A DNA stretch of 64,000 nucleotides from Pontimicrobium sp. SW4 (GCF_039954625.1 NZ_CP157199.1:2976001-3040000); one strand, 5' to 3'; shown: positions 17,839 through 27,330, counted from the first letter of the stretch. Numbers and translations are program-made. The notes: a model not told the origin generated them from the letters alone.

Positions 17839-18858
17839 TTAATTTTTGCTATTCCAATCATTAATCCAATTAGAGAGTAAATCAACAAACTCTTTATCAT
17901 CATTTAAACAAGGAATTGTCGTAAATTGATTCCCTCCAACCTCATGGAATATTTCTTGGCCTTCCATAGCAATTTCCTCTAATGTTTCTAAACAATCGCT
18001 TACAAAAGCTGGTGTTACTATTGCCATATTTTTAATGCCTTCTTTACCTAATCGTTCTATGGTTCTATCTGTATATGGTTGTAACCAAGGATCAAACCCT
18101 AGCCTAGATTGAAATGAAGATGAATACGTGTTTTCTTCAAGTTGAAGCTGTTTTGCTACCAATCGTGTTACCTCAAGGCATTGATGTCTATAACAAAATT
18201 CATGTGCTTTTGATGGTGTAGAACAGCAACTTCCATCAATTTTACAGTGTGATTTAGTAATATCACGTTTCTTTATATGCCTTTCTGGAACACCATGATA
18301 GGAAAACAATAAGTGATCATATTGTTTCCCTGATAGATGCTTTTTAATACTATTTGAAAGTACTTCAATATAATCTTGTTTGTTATAAAATGCTTTAACA
18401 GAATCCAATTTTATTTGAGAAAAATACTCTTTCCGTATCTCTTCAGCCAACACTAAAATAGTTTCAGTAGTTGCCATAGCAAATTGAGGGTATAAAGGGA
18501 AAAGAAGAATTTCATCCACACCCTTATCAACCAATTCTTGCATTCCTTTTTTAATAGTCATACTTCCATAGCGCATGGCTAAAGCAACAGGAATATTTAC
18601 CTGCTTCTGAATTTTTTCTTGTAATCTTTCTGAAATAACAATTAAAGGAGAGCCTTCTTCCCACCAAATTTTCTTGTATGCTGCAGCAGAAGCCTTTGGT
18701 CGTGTGTTTAAAATAATACCTTTTACTAAAAGATTTCTTGCCCAAAGAGGAACATCAATAACGCGTTCGTCCATTAAAAATTCTCCTAAATACTTCTTTA
18801 CATCTTTAGGTTCTGGGCTATCTGGAGAACCCAAATTTACTAGTAATATTCCTTTCAT
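17839..18858 (-). CDS. hemH: Ferrochelatase
   Basis: 339 residues matching ferrochelatase throughout: LLVNLGSPDSPEP at the start, active-site H188 in FSYHGVPERH, and FQSRLGFDPWLQPYTD near 250. It inserts Fe2+ into protoporphyrin IX, or coproporphyrin III in the alternative pathway; a predicted HemF-HemJ route here favours protoporphyrin. Right after the active-site motif a cysteine-rich stretch holds C205, C211, C212, C222 and C227, which may ligate an Fe-S cluster (see findings). It begins 4 nt after the AraC-type regulator, so the two share a transcript. Confidence 0.92.
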   Translation of the reverse strand: MKGILLVNLGSPDSPEPKDVKKYLGEFLMDERVIDVPLWARNLLVKGIILNTRPKASAAAYKKIWWEEGSPLIVISERLQEKIQKQVNIPVALAMRYGSMTIKKGMQELVDKGVDEILLFPLYPQFAMATTETILVLAEEIRKEYFSQIKLDSVKAFYNKQDYIEVLSNSIKKHLSGKQYDHLLFSYHGVPERHIKKRDITKSHCKIDGSCCSTPSKAHEFCYRHQCLEVTRLVAKQLQLEENTYSSSFQSRLGFDPWLQPYTDRTIERLGKEGIKNMAIVTPAFVSDCLETLEEIAMEGQEIFHEVGGNQFTTIPCLNDDKEFVDLLSNWINDWNSKN

Positions 18859-18862
18859 ATTC

Positions 18863-19762
18863 TTATGATGATAATGACATCAAATATTTTTTTGGCGTTG
18901 TACCATATTTCTTTTTAAAAGCGGCAATAAAATGGCTTGCAGTACTATAGCCTACTTTTAATCCAACTTCATTAACGTTATGATCTCCTGATTCTAAGAG
19001 CTTTCGAGCAACTTCCATTTTATAATCAAATAAAAAGCTAAACACAGTGTCGCCATAAATTTGTTTAAATCCTTCTTTAAGTTTTTTTAAACTTAAATCA
19101 ATTTCATCTGCTAACTCTTGTAAGCTTGGTGGTTCAGCTATTCGTGACACTATAATGTCTTTGGCTTTTCTAATTTTTATAACGTTAGATTCATCAATTA
19201 AAAAAGGGCATTGTTCTACATTAGCATCTTCATTTCTATTAAAATATAAACTCAATAGCTCATAAGCTTTTCCTTTAAAGTATAAGTTTTTAATAGATTC
19301 GTTTAAATTATAATTAACCAACTGATTTAAAACTATAGATAATGATGGCGAAATTTTACCATCTTTATAATATTTTTTGTCTTTATTCTCTTCATTTAAA
19401 AAGGAAATGTAATTCGCTTCTTCTGAAAACAAACCATGAAACTTCTTAATCGAGATTAAAACAGAGACTAATGAAGAGTTTGGATTTATATCTAAATGAA
19501 TTGGCAAATTCCTTTGCGGATTATATAGCAATAGCGATGTCTGTTCGTTAATATTCAATGTATAATTTCCACTATTAAATTGAAAAGCAGCTTTTCCTTT
19601 AATACAAAAATGAAATTGAATAAAACTAGCATCTATTTCTCGTTCAACCGTTTCAATTACATTATTATCATTTTGATAGATTAAAACATAAAAACCATCT
19701 TCTATTTTTGTTTCAATGAAAGCACCTCTAGCGACATTTTTTTTAGTATTTTTTTCGTTCAT
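18863..19762 (-). CDS. AraC-family transcriptional regulator (PchR-like)
   Basis: 299 residues: an N-terminal cupin-like sensor domain (about 10-190) and a C-terminal double helix-turn-helix (about 200-299; SLQELADEIDLSLKKL and VGYSTASHFIAAFKKKYG are the two HTH units). The N-terminal pattern, with IQFHFCIKG, resembles PchR/YbtA-type regulators that respond to siderophores or iron. It lies between hemH (same transcript) and hemA (divergent), so control of haem synthesis by iron or haem supply is the simplest proposal. That link is inferred. Confidence 0.82.
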   Translation of the reverse strand: MNEKNTKKNVARGAFIETKIEDGFYVLIYQNDNNVIETVEREIDASFIQFHFCIKGKAAFQFNSGNYTLNINEQTSLLLYNPQRNLPIHLDINPNSSLVSVLISIKKFHGLFSEEANYISFLNEENKDKKYYKDGKISPSLSIVLNQLVNYNLNESIKNLYFKGKAYELLSLYFNRNEDANVEQCPFLIDESNVIKIRKAKDIIVSRIAEPPSLQELADEIDLSLKKLKEGFKQIYGDTVFSFLFDYKMEVARKLLESGDHNVNEVGLKVGYSTASHFIAAFKKKYGTTPKKYLMSLSS

Positions 19763-19924
19763 TTAATATCTACTATTTAGAACAATTCTAAACAACACAA
19801 TCAGAAAGTGCTGATATGACTGCAAAAATATGATAAAAATCATATTATAATAAAAAATAAGTATAAAAAACCATTAACGACACTTAAAGTTCTTCAAGCG
19901 TTATTTTTTTAGCAACAAGCGTTC

Positions 19925-19932
19925 TATTTTTG
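19925..19932 (+). promoter_or_regulatory. -7 element of hemA promoter
   Basis: TATTTTTG matches TAnnTTTG; a weak TTA -33-like element is at 19901-19903. The predicted transcription start (~19939) is downstream of the TTG at 19930, favouring the ATG at 19957. Confidence 0.5.
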
Positions 19933-19956
19933 CTTTGCAAATTTCTAGTCAGGTAC

Positions 19957-21222
19957 ATGAAGCAATACAATATTTCAAAGAGTAGTACTTTCTATGCTAT
20001 TGGCTTAAGCTATAAAAAGGCTGACGCTAAAATTCGCGGTCATTTTAGTTTAGATGAAAATGCAACTCAAAGATTAATTGAACAAGCAAAATTAGAAGAG
20101 ATTGAAAGTTTAATTGTTACCTCAACATGTAACAGAACTGAAATTTATGGCTTTGCGCAACACCCATATCAGCTTATAAAATTACTTTGTGATAATACAA
20201 AAGGGACTGTTGAAGAGTTTCAAGATGTTGCATTTATTTATAAAAATAAAGAAGCAATTTCTCATATGTTTCGTGTTGGATCGGGTCTAGATAGTCAAAT
20301 TTTAGGTGATTTTGAAATTATTAGTCAGTTAAAGAAAAGCGCAATAATTTCTAAAAAAGAAGGCTTATTAAATACATTTTTAGAGCGATTAATTAATTCT
20401 GTTATTCAAGCAAGTAAGCGTATTAAAACTGAAACCAGTATTTCTTCAGGTGCTACTTCAGTGTCTTTTGCATCTGTTCAATATATATTGAATGAAGTTG
20501 AAAATGTTTCAGAAAAAAATATTCTGCTTTTTGGAACAGGAAAAATAGGTAGAAATACGTGTGAAAACTTGGTGAAACATACCCAAAATAAACAAATCAC
20601 TTTAATTAACAGAACCAAAGATAAAGCTGAGGCTATTGCAGGAAAGTTTAATCTAATAGTAAAAGATTATGCTAACTTACAAGAAGAGATTAATAATTCT
20701 GATATTTTAATTGTTGCAACTGGAGCGCAACAACCAACAGTTGATAAAGCTATTTTACAAAATAAAAAACCTTTACTTATTTTAGATTTATCAATTCCTA
20801 AAAATGTGAATACAAATGTTTCAGAACTAGATAAAGTGACTTTAGTGCATCTTGATTATTTATCTAAAGTAACTGATTCTACACTTGAAAATAGAAAACT
20901 AGATATTCCTAAAGCAGAACTAATTATTGAAGATGTAAAAACAGAATTTAATCAATGGTTAGAAACTCGAAAATTTGCTCCAACTATTAAAGCACTTAAA
21001 AATAAACTCAATGATTTTAAAGTAGCTGAGTTTGATACACAACGTAAAAAAATAGCTAACTTTGATGAAGCTCAGGCCGAAATTATTAGTAATAACCTCA
21101 TTCAAAAAATTACTAATCATTTCGCACATCATTTAAAAGATGAAAATTGCACCGCAGATGATAGTTTGGAGCTTATTAAAAAAGTGTTTCAATTAGAAGA
21201 AGAACCCACAAAGCATGTCTAA
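19957..21222 (+). CDS. hemA: Glutamyl-tRNA reductase
   Basis: 421 residues. The catalytic cysteine (C58) sits in TSTCNRTEIYGF; GSGLDSQILGD and the NADP-binding LLFGTGKIGRN follow, with a C-terminal dimerisation helix region. It reduces glutamyl-tRNA to glutamate-1-semialdehyde, the first committed step of C5-pathway tetrapyrrole synthesis. The start is ATG 19957 rather than the upstream TTG at 19930, because the promoter -7 element overlaps the longer start. The 3' end overlaps the hemC start by 8 nt. Confidence 0.93.
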   Translation: MKQYNISKSSTFYAIGLSYKKADAKIRGHFSLDENATQRLIEQAKLEEIESLIVTSTCNRTEIYGFAQHPYQLIKLLCDNTKGTVEEFQDVAFIYKNKEAISHMFRVGSGLDSQILGDFEIISQLKKSAIISKKEGLLNTFLERLINSVIQASKRIKTETSISSGATSVSFASVQYILNEVENVSEKNILLFGTGKIGRNTCENLVKHTQNKQITLINRTKDKAEAIAGKFNLIVKDYANLQEEINNSDILIVATGAQQPTVDKAILQNKKPLLILDLSIPKNVNTNVSELDKVTLVHLDYLSKVTDSTLENRKLDIPKAELIIEDVKTEFNQWLETRKFAPTIKALKNKLNDFKVAEFDTQRKKIANFDEAQAEIISNNLIQKITNHFAHHLKDENCTADDSLELIKKVFQLEEEPTKHV

Positions 21223-22798
21223 AATTATACGAATTGGTACACGCGATAGTCAACTAGCACTATGGCAAGCTAACGCTGTGCAACAAATGCTGGAAAAACT
21301 TGGCCACAAAACCGAAATTGTACCAGTAAAATCAACAGGTGATTTGGTTCAAAACAAACCGCTTTACGAACTAGGAATCACAGGAATATTTACTAGAACA
21401 CTAGATATTGCCATGTTAAATCATGACATAGACATCGCCGTACATTCCTTAAAAGACGTTCCAACTTTATTACCAAAAGGCATCGTACAAGCAGCCGTAA
21501 TAAAGCGAGGAAATTTTAAAGATTTTCTAGTTTTCAAAAATAACGAAGAGTTTTTATCGCAACGAGATGCTATTATTGCTACAGGAAGTTTACGTCGTCG
21601 CGCACAATGGCTTAACAGATACCCAACACATACCACAGTTGACTTACGAGGTAATGTTAATACACGATTGCAAAAACTTGAAGATAACAAAAATTGGAAT
21701 GCTGCTATTTTTGCGGCCGCAGGTTTAGGAAGGCTAGGAATAAAACCCGAAAACTCAGTAAATTTAGACTGGATGGTTCCTGCTCCAGCACAAGGTGCTA
21801 TTATGATTACTGCCTTAGAAGAAGATAAACGCACAAGAGACATATGCAAAGAATTAAATCATGAAGAAACCGAAATATGCACAAGCATAGAGCGCCAGTT
21901 TTTAAACTTACTGGAAGGTGGTTGTACAGCACCAATTGGTGCTTTAGCATTTGTTAAGGATGAAGAAGTTCATTTTAAAGGCATATTGTTAAGTCCCGAT
22001 GGAAGCAAAAAAATAGAAGTCAATCGTATTGAAAAATTAGAGAATAAAGATACAATAGCTGCATATTGTGCAAATTTTATTATTGAGCGTGGAGGTAAAA
22101 ACTTAATGGACACTATTAAGCGTTCATCACAACAAACTAATGTCTATTCTACAAAAACGCTAACGACAGATCAACGTTTACTATTTAACGAAAAAGTTAT
22201 TGTTGAAAGTTCAGATTTTATTAAAATAAGTCTAAACAGAATCAAGCCACAAATAATAAGACAGCCAATTAAAAATGTAGTAATTACAAGCAAAAATACA
22301 GTAGAAGCATTGCTAAATAATTTTTCGGCAGTTGAATTACAGTTTCAAAATATATACTGTGTTGGTCGTCGTACAAAACGCTTAGTTGAAAAACGTATTG
22401 GACCAGTTAAACATGCCGAAAAAAACGCCAAAGCACTTGCAGAATACTTAGTAAATTATATTGATGGTACTGAAGTTACCTACTTCTGTAGTGATTTGCG
22501 TTTAGATGCTTTACCAACTATTTTAGATGATAACAATATAAAAGTGAATGAAGTAGAGGCTTATCAAACAAAATATGACACCCAAAAGGTTAAAGACTCA
22601 GTAGAAGGCGTTATGTTTTACAGCCCTTCAACAGTTCAAAGCTATTTAAAGGAAAACGATCCAGATAAAATTGCTTTCTGTATTGGCGAAACCACAGCTA
22701 ACGAAGCAAAAAATAAATTTAGCGATGTTAGAATTGCTAAAGTTCCTACAGTTGAAAGTGTTATTGAATTAGTAAATGAACATTTTATTTCTGCGTAG
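21215..22798 (+). CDS. hemC: Porphobilinogen deaminase fused to uroporphyrinogen-III synthase (HemC-HemD)
   Basis: 527 residues, well over the ~310 of HemC alone. Residues 1-~310 are porphobilinogen deaminase: RIGTRDSQLALWQ, TGSLRRRAQW, and C237 in LEGGCTAPIG, which carries the dipyrromethane cofactor. Residues ~340-527 match HemD (uroporphyrinogen-III synthase): VVITSKNTVEALL, YCVGRRTKRLVE and FYSPSTVQSYL. The fusion makes hydroxymethylbilane and closes it to uroporphyrinogen III in one chain. No separate hemD is in the cluster. It is coupled to hemA by an 8-nt overlap. Confidence 0.9.
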   Translation: MSKIIRIGTRDSQLALWQANAVQQMLEKLGHKTEIVPVKSTGDLVQNKPLYELGITGIFTRTLDIAMLNHDIDIAVHSLKDVPTLLPKGIVQAAVIKRGNFKDFLVFKNNEEFLSQRDAIIATGSLRRRAQWLNRYPTHTTVDLRGNVNTRLQKLEDNKNWNAAIFAAAGLGRLGIKPENSVNLDWMVPAPAQGAIMITALEEDKRTRDICKELNHEETEICTSIERQFLNLLEGGCTAPIGALAFVKDEEVHFKGILLSPDGSKKIEVNRIEKLENKDTIAAYCANFIIERGGKNLMDTIKRSSQQTNVYSTKTLTTDQRLLFNEKVIVESSDFIKISLNRIKPQIIRQPIKNVVITSKNTVEALLNNFSAVELQFQNIYCVGRRTKRLVEKRIGPVKHAEKNAKALAEYLVNYIDGTEVTYFCSDLRLDALPTILDDNNIKVNEVEAYQTKYDTQKVKDSVEGVMFYSPSTVQSYLKENDPDKIAFCIGETTANEAKNKFSDVRIAKVPTVESVIELVNEHFISA

Positions 22799-22864
22799 GC
22801 AGAAATCTTATAAATTTAGTTAGAAGTTGAATTAAAAAGATTCCCATTTTCATGGGAAATAATT

Positions 22865-23896
22865 ATGATAAAAAACGATTTATTTTTAAGAGCATTAAGA
22901 GGTGAAACGGTTAATCGTCCTCCAGTTTGGATGATGCGTCAAGCTGGACGTTATTTGCCTGAATTCATGGAAATTAAAGCCAAATATGACTTCTTTACAC
23001 GCTGCCAAACACCAGAACTAGCAAGTGAGATTACTGTACAACCTATTCGTCGTTATGGTATGGATGCTGCGATTCTTTTTAGCGATATTTTAGTAATTCC
23101 TCAAGCTATGAATATTGAAGTGGAAATGAAGCCAAATTTTGGGCCATATCTACCACACCCTGTTCGTACGCAAAAAGATGTAAACAATGTGATTGTTCCA
23201 GACGTTGCTATAGCTTTATATTATGTTTATCAGGCTATTAAAGCCACAAAAGAAAAGCTAAATAATGAAATTCCTTTAATTGGTTTTGCTGGCTCACCTT
23301 GGACTATTTTATGCTATTGTGTGCAAGGTCAGGGAAGTAAAAACTTTGATAAGGCTAAAGAATTTTGTTTTACAAATCCTATTGCTGCACATCAGTTACT
23401 TCAAAAAATTACTGATACTACGATTGCTTATTTAAAAGAAAAAGTAAAGGCTGGAGTTGATGCTGTTCAAGTATTTGATTCTTGGGGAGGCATGTTATCT
23501 CCTGTCGATTATCAAGAATTTTCGTGGCAATACATCAATCAAATTATTGAAGCATTAAAGGATGATGCTCCTGTTATAGCTTTTGGAAAAGGGTGCTGGT
23601 TTGCGCTCGAGGATATGGCAAAATCCAATGCCTCTGCCTTAGGTATAGATTGGACCTGCTCGCCAAGAAATGCACGCTATTTAACTGGAGGGAACATAAC
23701 GCTCCAAGGTAATTTTGATCCAACGCGATTATTTTCACCGCCTTCAGAAATTAAAAAGATGGTACACCAAATGATTGATGCTTTTGGAAAAGATAAATAC
23801 ATTGTAAATTTAGGTCATGGAATTTTACCAAATATTCCATTAGATAACGCCAAAGCTTTTATTGATGCTGTAAAAGACTATAAAAGCCCCACTTAA
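22865..23896 (+). CDS. hemE: Uroporphyrinogen decarboxylase
   Basis: 343 residues with the signature [17 protein letters not shown] near the start, the conserved GFAGSPWT segment, and [11 protein letters not shown] near the C-terminus. It decarboxylates the four acetate side chains of uroporphyrinogen III to give coproporphyrinogen III. It lies 66 nt after hemC-hemD on the same strand and is the third gene of the rightward haem operon. Confidence 0.93.
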   Translation: MIKNDLFLRALRGETVNRPPVWMMRQAGRYLPEFMEIKAKYDFFTRCQTPELASEITVQPIRRYGMDAAILFSDILVIPQAMNIEVEMKPNFGPYLPHPVRTQKDVNNVIVPDVAIALYYVYQAIKATKEKLNNEIPLIGFAGSPWTILCYCVQGQGSKNFDKAKEFCFTNPIAAHQLLQKITDTTIAYLKEKVKAGVDAVQVFDSWGGMLSPVDYQEFSWQYINQIIEALKDDAPVIAFGKGCWFALEDMAKSNASALGIDWTCSPRNARYLTGGNITLQGNFDPTRLFSPPSEIKKMVHQMIDAFGKDKYIVNLGHGILPNIPLDNAKAFIDAVKDYKSPT

Positions 23897-23999
23897 TCTC
23901 CCCAGAGGGGAGAAATTATTGATGGTAAAATTATTACAATTAATCTCAGTTAATAATAAATCAAACTCCCTTTCCTTTGGAAAGGGTTAGGGATAGGAT
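23892..23999. repeat. Two hairpin-forming intergenic elements
   Basis: Downstream of hemE are two G/C-armed hairpins: CTCCCC-AGA-GGGGAG near 23898, and CCCTTTCC-TTT-GGAAAGGG near 23968. Neither has a T-run. Similar C-run/G-run hairpins recur between genes in flavobacterial genomes, so they may be REP-like elements, or processing or attenuation hairpins inside the haem operon. Confidence 0.4.
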
Positions 24000-24762
24000 G
24001 ATAAAAAACATTTTCATAGGAATTAAAGCTTATGCTGGAGCTTTTGAGTTAATCTCTAAGCTCAAACTATGGAAATATTTTGTAATCCCTATTTTTATTA
24101 GCATTATAACAGCCATAGCTATTGGTGTATCTGCTTATGGGTTTTCCGATAATATTGGTCAATTTATTTCAAGAATTTGGGTCTGGGAATGGGGAAAAGA
24201 CACTTTTACTACCATTAGCGAAATATTTGGAGGCATTATAATTATTGCTCTAGGATTAATTCTATACAAGCACATTATTATGGCTTTTTCAGCACCATTT
24301 ATGAGTCCTGTGTCTGAAAAAATAGAAGCACATTTATTAGGCTCAGATTCTAAATTGCTTCATCAACATCGAAACACCTCTTTTCAAGAACAACTTTGGC
24401 GAGGTATTAGAATAAATGTTCGTAATTTATTCATGGAACTTTGGCTAACAGCAGTAATTCTTATTATTAGTTTAGTTCCTGTTATTGGTTGGCTTACGTC
24501 TTTATTACTGTTTTTTGTTCAAGCGTACTACGCTGGTTTTGGTAATATGGATTACACTTTAGAGCGTCATTATAACTACCCCAAAAGTCTTTCATTTGTT
24601 AGAAAACATAGAGGGATTGCTATTGGAAATGGCATTGTATTTATGCTATTTTTATTAATCCCAATTATAGGCGTAATACTAGTACTGCCATTATCTGTTA
24701 CTGCAGCTTCAACAAAAACTATAGAAGCTTTAAAACTTGAAAATAATTCGCATGCGGCTTAG
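23998..24762 (+). CDS. EI24-domain (CysZ-like) membrane protein
   Basis: 254 residues, four predicted membrane helices, of the EI24/CysZ-like family. CysZ homologues are linked to sulphate import in proteobacteria; the family has wider, undefined roles in Bacteroidota. The start is ATG 23998, since the upstream TTG in the same frame lies inside a hairpin. It overlaps the GNAT gene by 11 nt and sits within the haem operon without an obvious haem role. Confidence 0.78.
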   Translation: MIKNIFIGIKAYAGAFELISKLKLWKYFVIPIFISIITAIAIGVSAYGFSDNIGQFISRIWVWEWGKDTFTTISEIFGGIIIIALGLILYKHIIMAFSAPFMSPVSEKIEAHLLGSDSKLLHQHRNTSFQEQLWRGIRINVRNLFMELWLTAVILIISLVPVIGWLTSLLLFFVQAYYAGFGNMDYTLERHYNYPKSLSFVRKHRGIAIGNGIVFMLFLLIPIIGVILVLPLSVTAASTKTIEALKLENNSHAA

Positions 24763-25288
24763 CTTTGACTCCTTCTATATTGTGCCTATCCAACTTAAAG
24801 ATGCTTGGAGTTTATGTAATTTTATTGTGTCTAACGAAGATCGATTAAAACGTTACTTCCCTAAAACGCTATCGGAAAACTTAACCCCAACCTTATCTCA
24901 ATTTTTTGTAGAAAAAAAGGTGCGTCAATTCAAGTTAAAAGAAGAATTTCTTTTTACCTTAAAGGAAGAAAAAACGAATGCACTTGTTGGTTTGATTTAT
25001 CTTAAAGAATTAAACTGGAATAAAAAACAAGGAGAATTCGCTTATTGTATTGGTTATCCATTTAAAGGGCAGGGTTTAACTTCAAAAGCAATAAAGGAAT
25101 TATCAAATCATGCATTTGAAACATTAGGTGTAGAAACATTACAAATCATTGCCCATAGAACTAATATTGGAAGTATAAAAGTTGCCGAAAACAACAATTT
25201 TAAATGGGTAAAAACTTTAGTAAAGGGGTTTACTCCAACAAATGAAGATCCAATAGATATGGAGTTATACGAACTCTATAAACAATAA
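24752..25288 (+). CDS. GNAT acetyltransferase, RimJ/RimL-like
   Basis: 178 residues in the RimJ/RimL-like GNAT group: an N-terminal SFDSFYIVPIQLKDA module, LVGLIYLKELNW, the acetyl-CoA loop around YPFKGQGLTSKAI, and IAHRTNIGSIKVAEN before the last strand. Targets of such enzymes are protein N-termini or small amines; unknown here. The ATG at 24752 is used; an upstream in-frame TTG at 24737 lies within the EI24 gene. Confidence 0.78.
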   Translation: MRLSFDSFYIVPIQLKDAWSLCNFIVSNEDRLKRYFPKTLSENLTPTLSQFFVEKKVRQFKLKEEFLFTLKEEKTNALVGLIYLKELNWNKKQGEFAYCIGYPFKGQGLTSKAIKELSNHAFETLGVETLQIIAHRTNIGSIKVAENNNFKWVKTLVKGFTPTNEDPIDMELYELYKQ

Positions 25289-25291
25289 CAC

Positions 25292-25390
25292 ATGCCATAT
25301 TTTATAATAGATTTCTCAAGCGATATTTTAGATATAAAAAATCCCAAAACAATTTTAGATAAGCTACATCTTACTGCAACAAATCTATGA
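25292..25390 (+). pseudogene. Truncated 5-carboxymethyl-2-hydroxymuconate isomerase-like remnant
   Basis: A 32-codon ORF, MPYFIIDFSSDIL at its start, followed by a quick stop. The first dozen residues resemble the start of the CHMI/4-oxalocrotonate tautomerase-like family, in which Pro after Met is catalytic. Normal family members are about 110-130 residues, so only the N-terminal quarter remains. It lies 10 nt before hemF. It may be a deletion remnant; a short functional peptide cannot be excluded. Confidence 0.45.
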
Positions 25391-25400
25391 TTTAAAAAGA

Positions 25401-26303
25401 ATGAAAGATATATTTTATCAATACATACAAGATTTACAAAACCAAATTACTTCTAAATTAGAAGCAGTAGACGGTAAAGCTAAATTTCAAGAAGACTTAT
25501 GGAAACGTCCAGAAGGTGGTGGTGGAAGAACTCGCGTGATTGAAAACGGAAATGTTTTTGAAAAAGGCGGTGTTAATATCTCTGCTGTTCATGGTGAACT
25601 ACCAGAAACTATGCGCAAACATTTTGGAGTTGACGAAGCACAGTTCTTTGCTTGCGGATTAAGTTTAGTATTGCATCCTAAAAACCCTATGGTTCCAACA
25701 GTTCATGCCAATTGGCGCTATTTTGAAATGTATGATTCATCTGGAAACATCGTCTCACAATGGTTTGGTGGTGGACAAGATTTAACACCTTATTATTTAT
25801 TTGAAGAAGATGCTATTCATTTTCACAAAGTTTCTAAAGTAGCTTGTGATAAGCATGACCTAGCTTTTTATCCAAAATACAAAGCGCGTTGTGATGAATA
25901 TTTCTATAATTCACACAGAAATGAAGCACGTGGCATTGGTGGTTTGTTTTTCGATTATTGTAAGGCTTCAGATGACATGACTATGCAAGATTGGTATAAC
26001 TTTGTAACCGAAGTTGGTAATAGCTTTCTAGAAGCATATGTTCCCATAGTTGAAAAACGAAAAAGTTTACCCTACACTAAAGCACAACGTAATTGGCAAG
26101 AAATTCGTCGTGGACGTTATGTCGAGTTTAATTTAGTACATGATAAAGGCACACTTTTCGGATTGAAAACTAATGGACGGATTGAAAGTATTTTAATGAG
26201 TTTGCCGCCTCATGTACAGTGGGTGTATAATCATCATCCAGAATCTGGAAGTGAAGAAGAAAAATTAATTAACGTATTAAAAAATCCAATAAAATGGGTT
26301 TAA
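25401..26303 (+). CDS. hemF: Oxygen-dependent coproporphyrinogen-III oxidase
   Basis: 300 residues, full length. It shows the family blocks GGGGRTRVIENG, VHANWRYFE and WFGGGQDLTPYYL, with the conserved substrate-binding region in the C-terminal half. It converts coproporphyrinogen III to protoporphyrinogen IX using O2 and no metal. It implies an aerobic route; HemJ and HemH would complete haem. Followed 36 nt later by hemB. Confidence 0.93.
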   Translation: MKDIFYQYIQDLQNQITSKLEAVDGKAKFQEDLWKRPEGGGGRTRVIENGNVFEKGGVNISAVHGELPETMRKHFGVDEAQFFACGLSLVLHPKNPMVPTVHANWRYFEMYDSSGNIVSQWFGGGQDLTPYYLFEEDAIHFHKVSKVACDKHDLAFYPKYKARCDEYFYNSHRNEARGIGGLFFDYCKASDDMTMQDWYNFVTEVGNSFLEAYVPIVEKRKSLPYTKAQRNWQEIRRGRYVEFNLVHDKGTLFGLKTNGRIESILMSLPPHVQWVYNHHPESGSEEEKLINVLKNPIKWV

Positions 26304-26339
26304 CAAATAAACACATCAACAAATTTAACATATTTAGAT

Positions 26340-27329
26340 ATGTATCCATTAAGAAGAAATAGACGATTAAGAACCAACGAAGCCATTCGCTCATTGGTTA
26401 GAGAAACAATTATTACACCAAACGATTTTTTAGTACCACTTTTTGTTGTTGAAGGAAAAGGTATAAAAGAAGAAATTCTCTCAATGCCAAACTACTTTCG
26501 TTACAGCTTAGACCTATTGGAAAACGAAGTAAAAGAATTATGGAAACTTGGTTTGAAATCGGTATTGTTGTTTGTGAAAGTTCCTGATAATTTAAAAGAC
26601 AACAAAGGCACAGAAGCTTTAAACCCTAATGGGTTAATGCAACGTGCCATTAAAATGGTTAAAAATGTTTGTCCAGAAATGCTTGTAATGACAGATGTTG
26701 CACTCGATCCTTACTCATCTTATGGTCATGATGGTATTGTAGAAAACGGATTGATATTAAATGATGAAACTGCAGATATTTTAGCAGAAATGAGTATTTC
26801 CCATGCACAAGCTGGAGCTAATTTTGTAGCACCTAGTGATATGATGGATGGTCGTATTTTGACCATTCGTGAGGCTTTAGAAGACGAAGGATTTATAGAT
26901 ACAGGTATTATGAGTTATTCAGCAAAATATGCATCAGCATTTTATGGTCCTTTTCGTGATGCTCTAGATTCTGCTCCTGTAGACATGATTAATATTCCTA
27001 AGGATAAAAAAACCTATCAAATGGATTATGCCAATCGTTTTGAAGCCATTCGTGAAACCGAAATGGACATTGATGAAGGTGCAGATATTGTCATGGTAAA
27101 ACCAGGAATTGCTTATTTAGATATTGTTCGAGACATTAAAAATGAAGTCGATGTTCCAGTGGCAGTATATCAAGTATCTGGTGAATATGCAATGCTTAAA
27201 GCTGCTGCCGAAAAAGGATGGTTAGACCATGATGCTGTTATGATGGAGCAAATTACTGCCATTAAAAGAGCTGGAGCAGATATTATTGCGTCTTATTTTG
27301 CTAAAGATGTGGTAAAATTAATTTCTTAA
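26340..27329 (+). CDS. hemB: Delta-aminolaevulinic acid dehydratase (porphobilinogen synthase)
   Basis: 329 residues with both Schiff-base lysines: K196 in SYSAKYASAFYGPF and K254 in VMVKPG. The metal-site segment reads TDVALDPYSSYGHDG; the Asp-rich, Cys-poor form points to a Mg2+-dependent rather than Zn2+-type enzyme. It condenses two 5-aminolaevulinate molecules into porphobilinogen. Last gene of the rightward haem run; it is followed at once by a hairpin at 27331. Confidence 0.93.
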   Translation: MYPLRRNRRLRTNEAIRSLVRETIITPNDFLVPLFVVEGKGIKEEILSMPNYFRYSLDLLENEVKELWKLGLKSVLLFVKVPDNLKDNKGTEALNPNGLMQRAIKMVKNVCPEMLVMTDVALDPYSSYGHDGIVENGLILNDETADILAEMSISHAQAGANFVAPSDMMDGRILTIREALEDEGFIDTGIMSYSAKYASAFYGPFRDALDSAPVDMINIPKDKKTYQMDYANRFEAIRETEMDIDEGADIVMVKPGIAYLDIVRDIKNEVDVPVAVYQVSGEYAMLKAAAEKGWLDHDAVMMEQITAIKRAGADIIASYFAKDVVKLIS

Positions 27330-27330
27330 C

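Noticed and set aside
23892..23999. Terminator between hemE and the EI24 gene
   Set aside because: The two hairpins lack T-runs, so I recorded them as hairpin elements rather than terminators.
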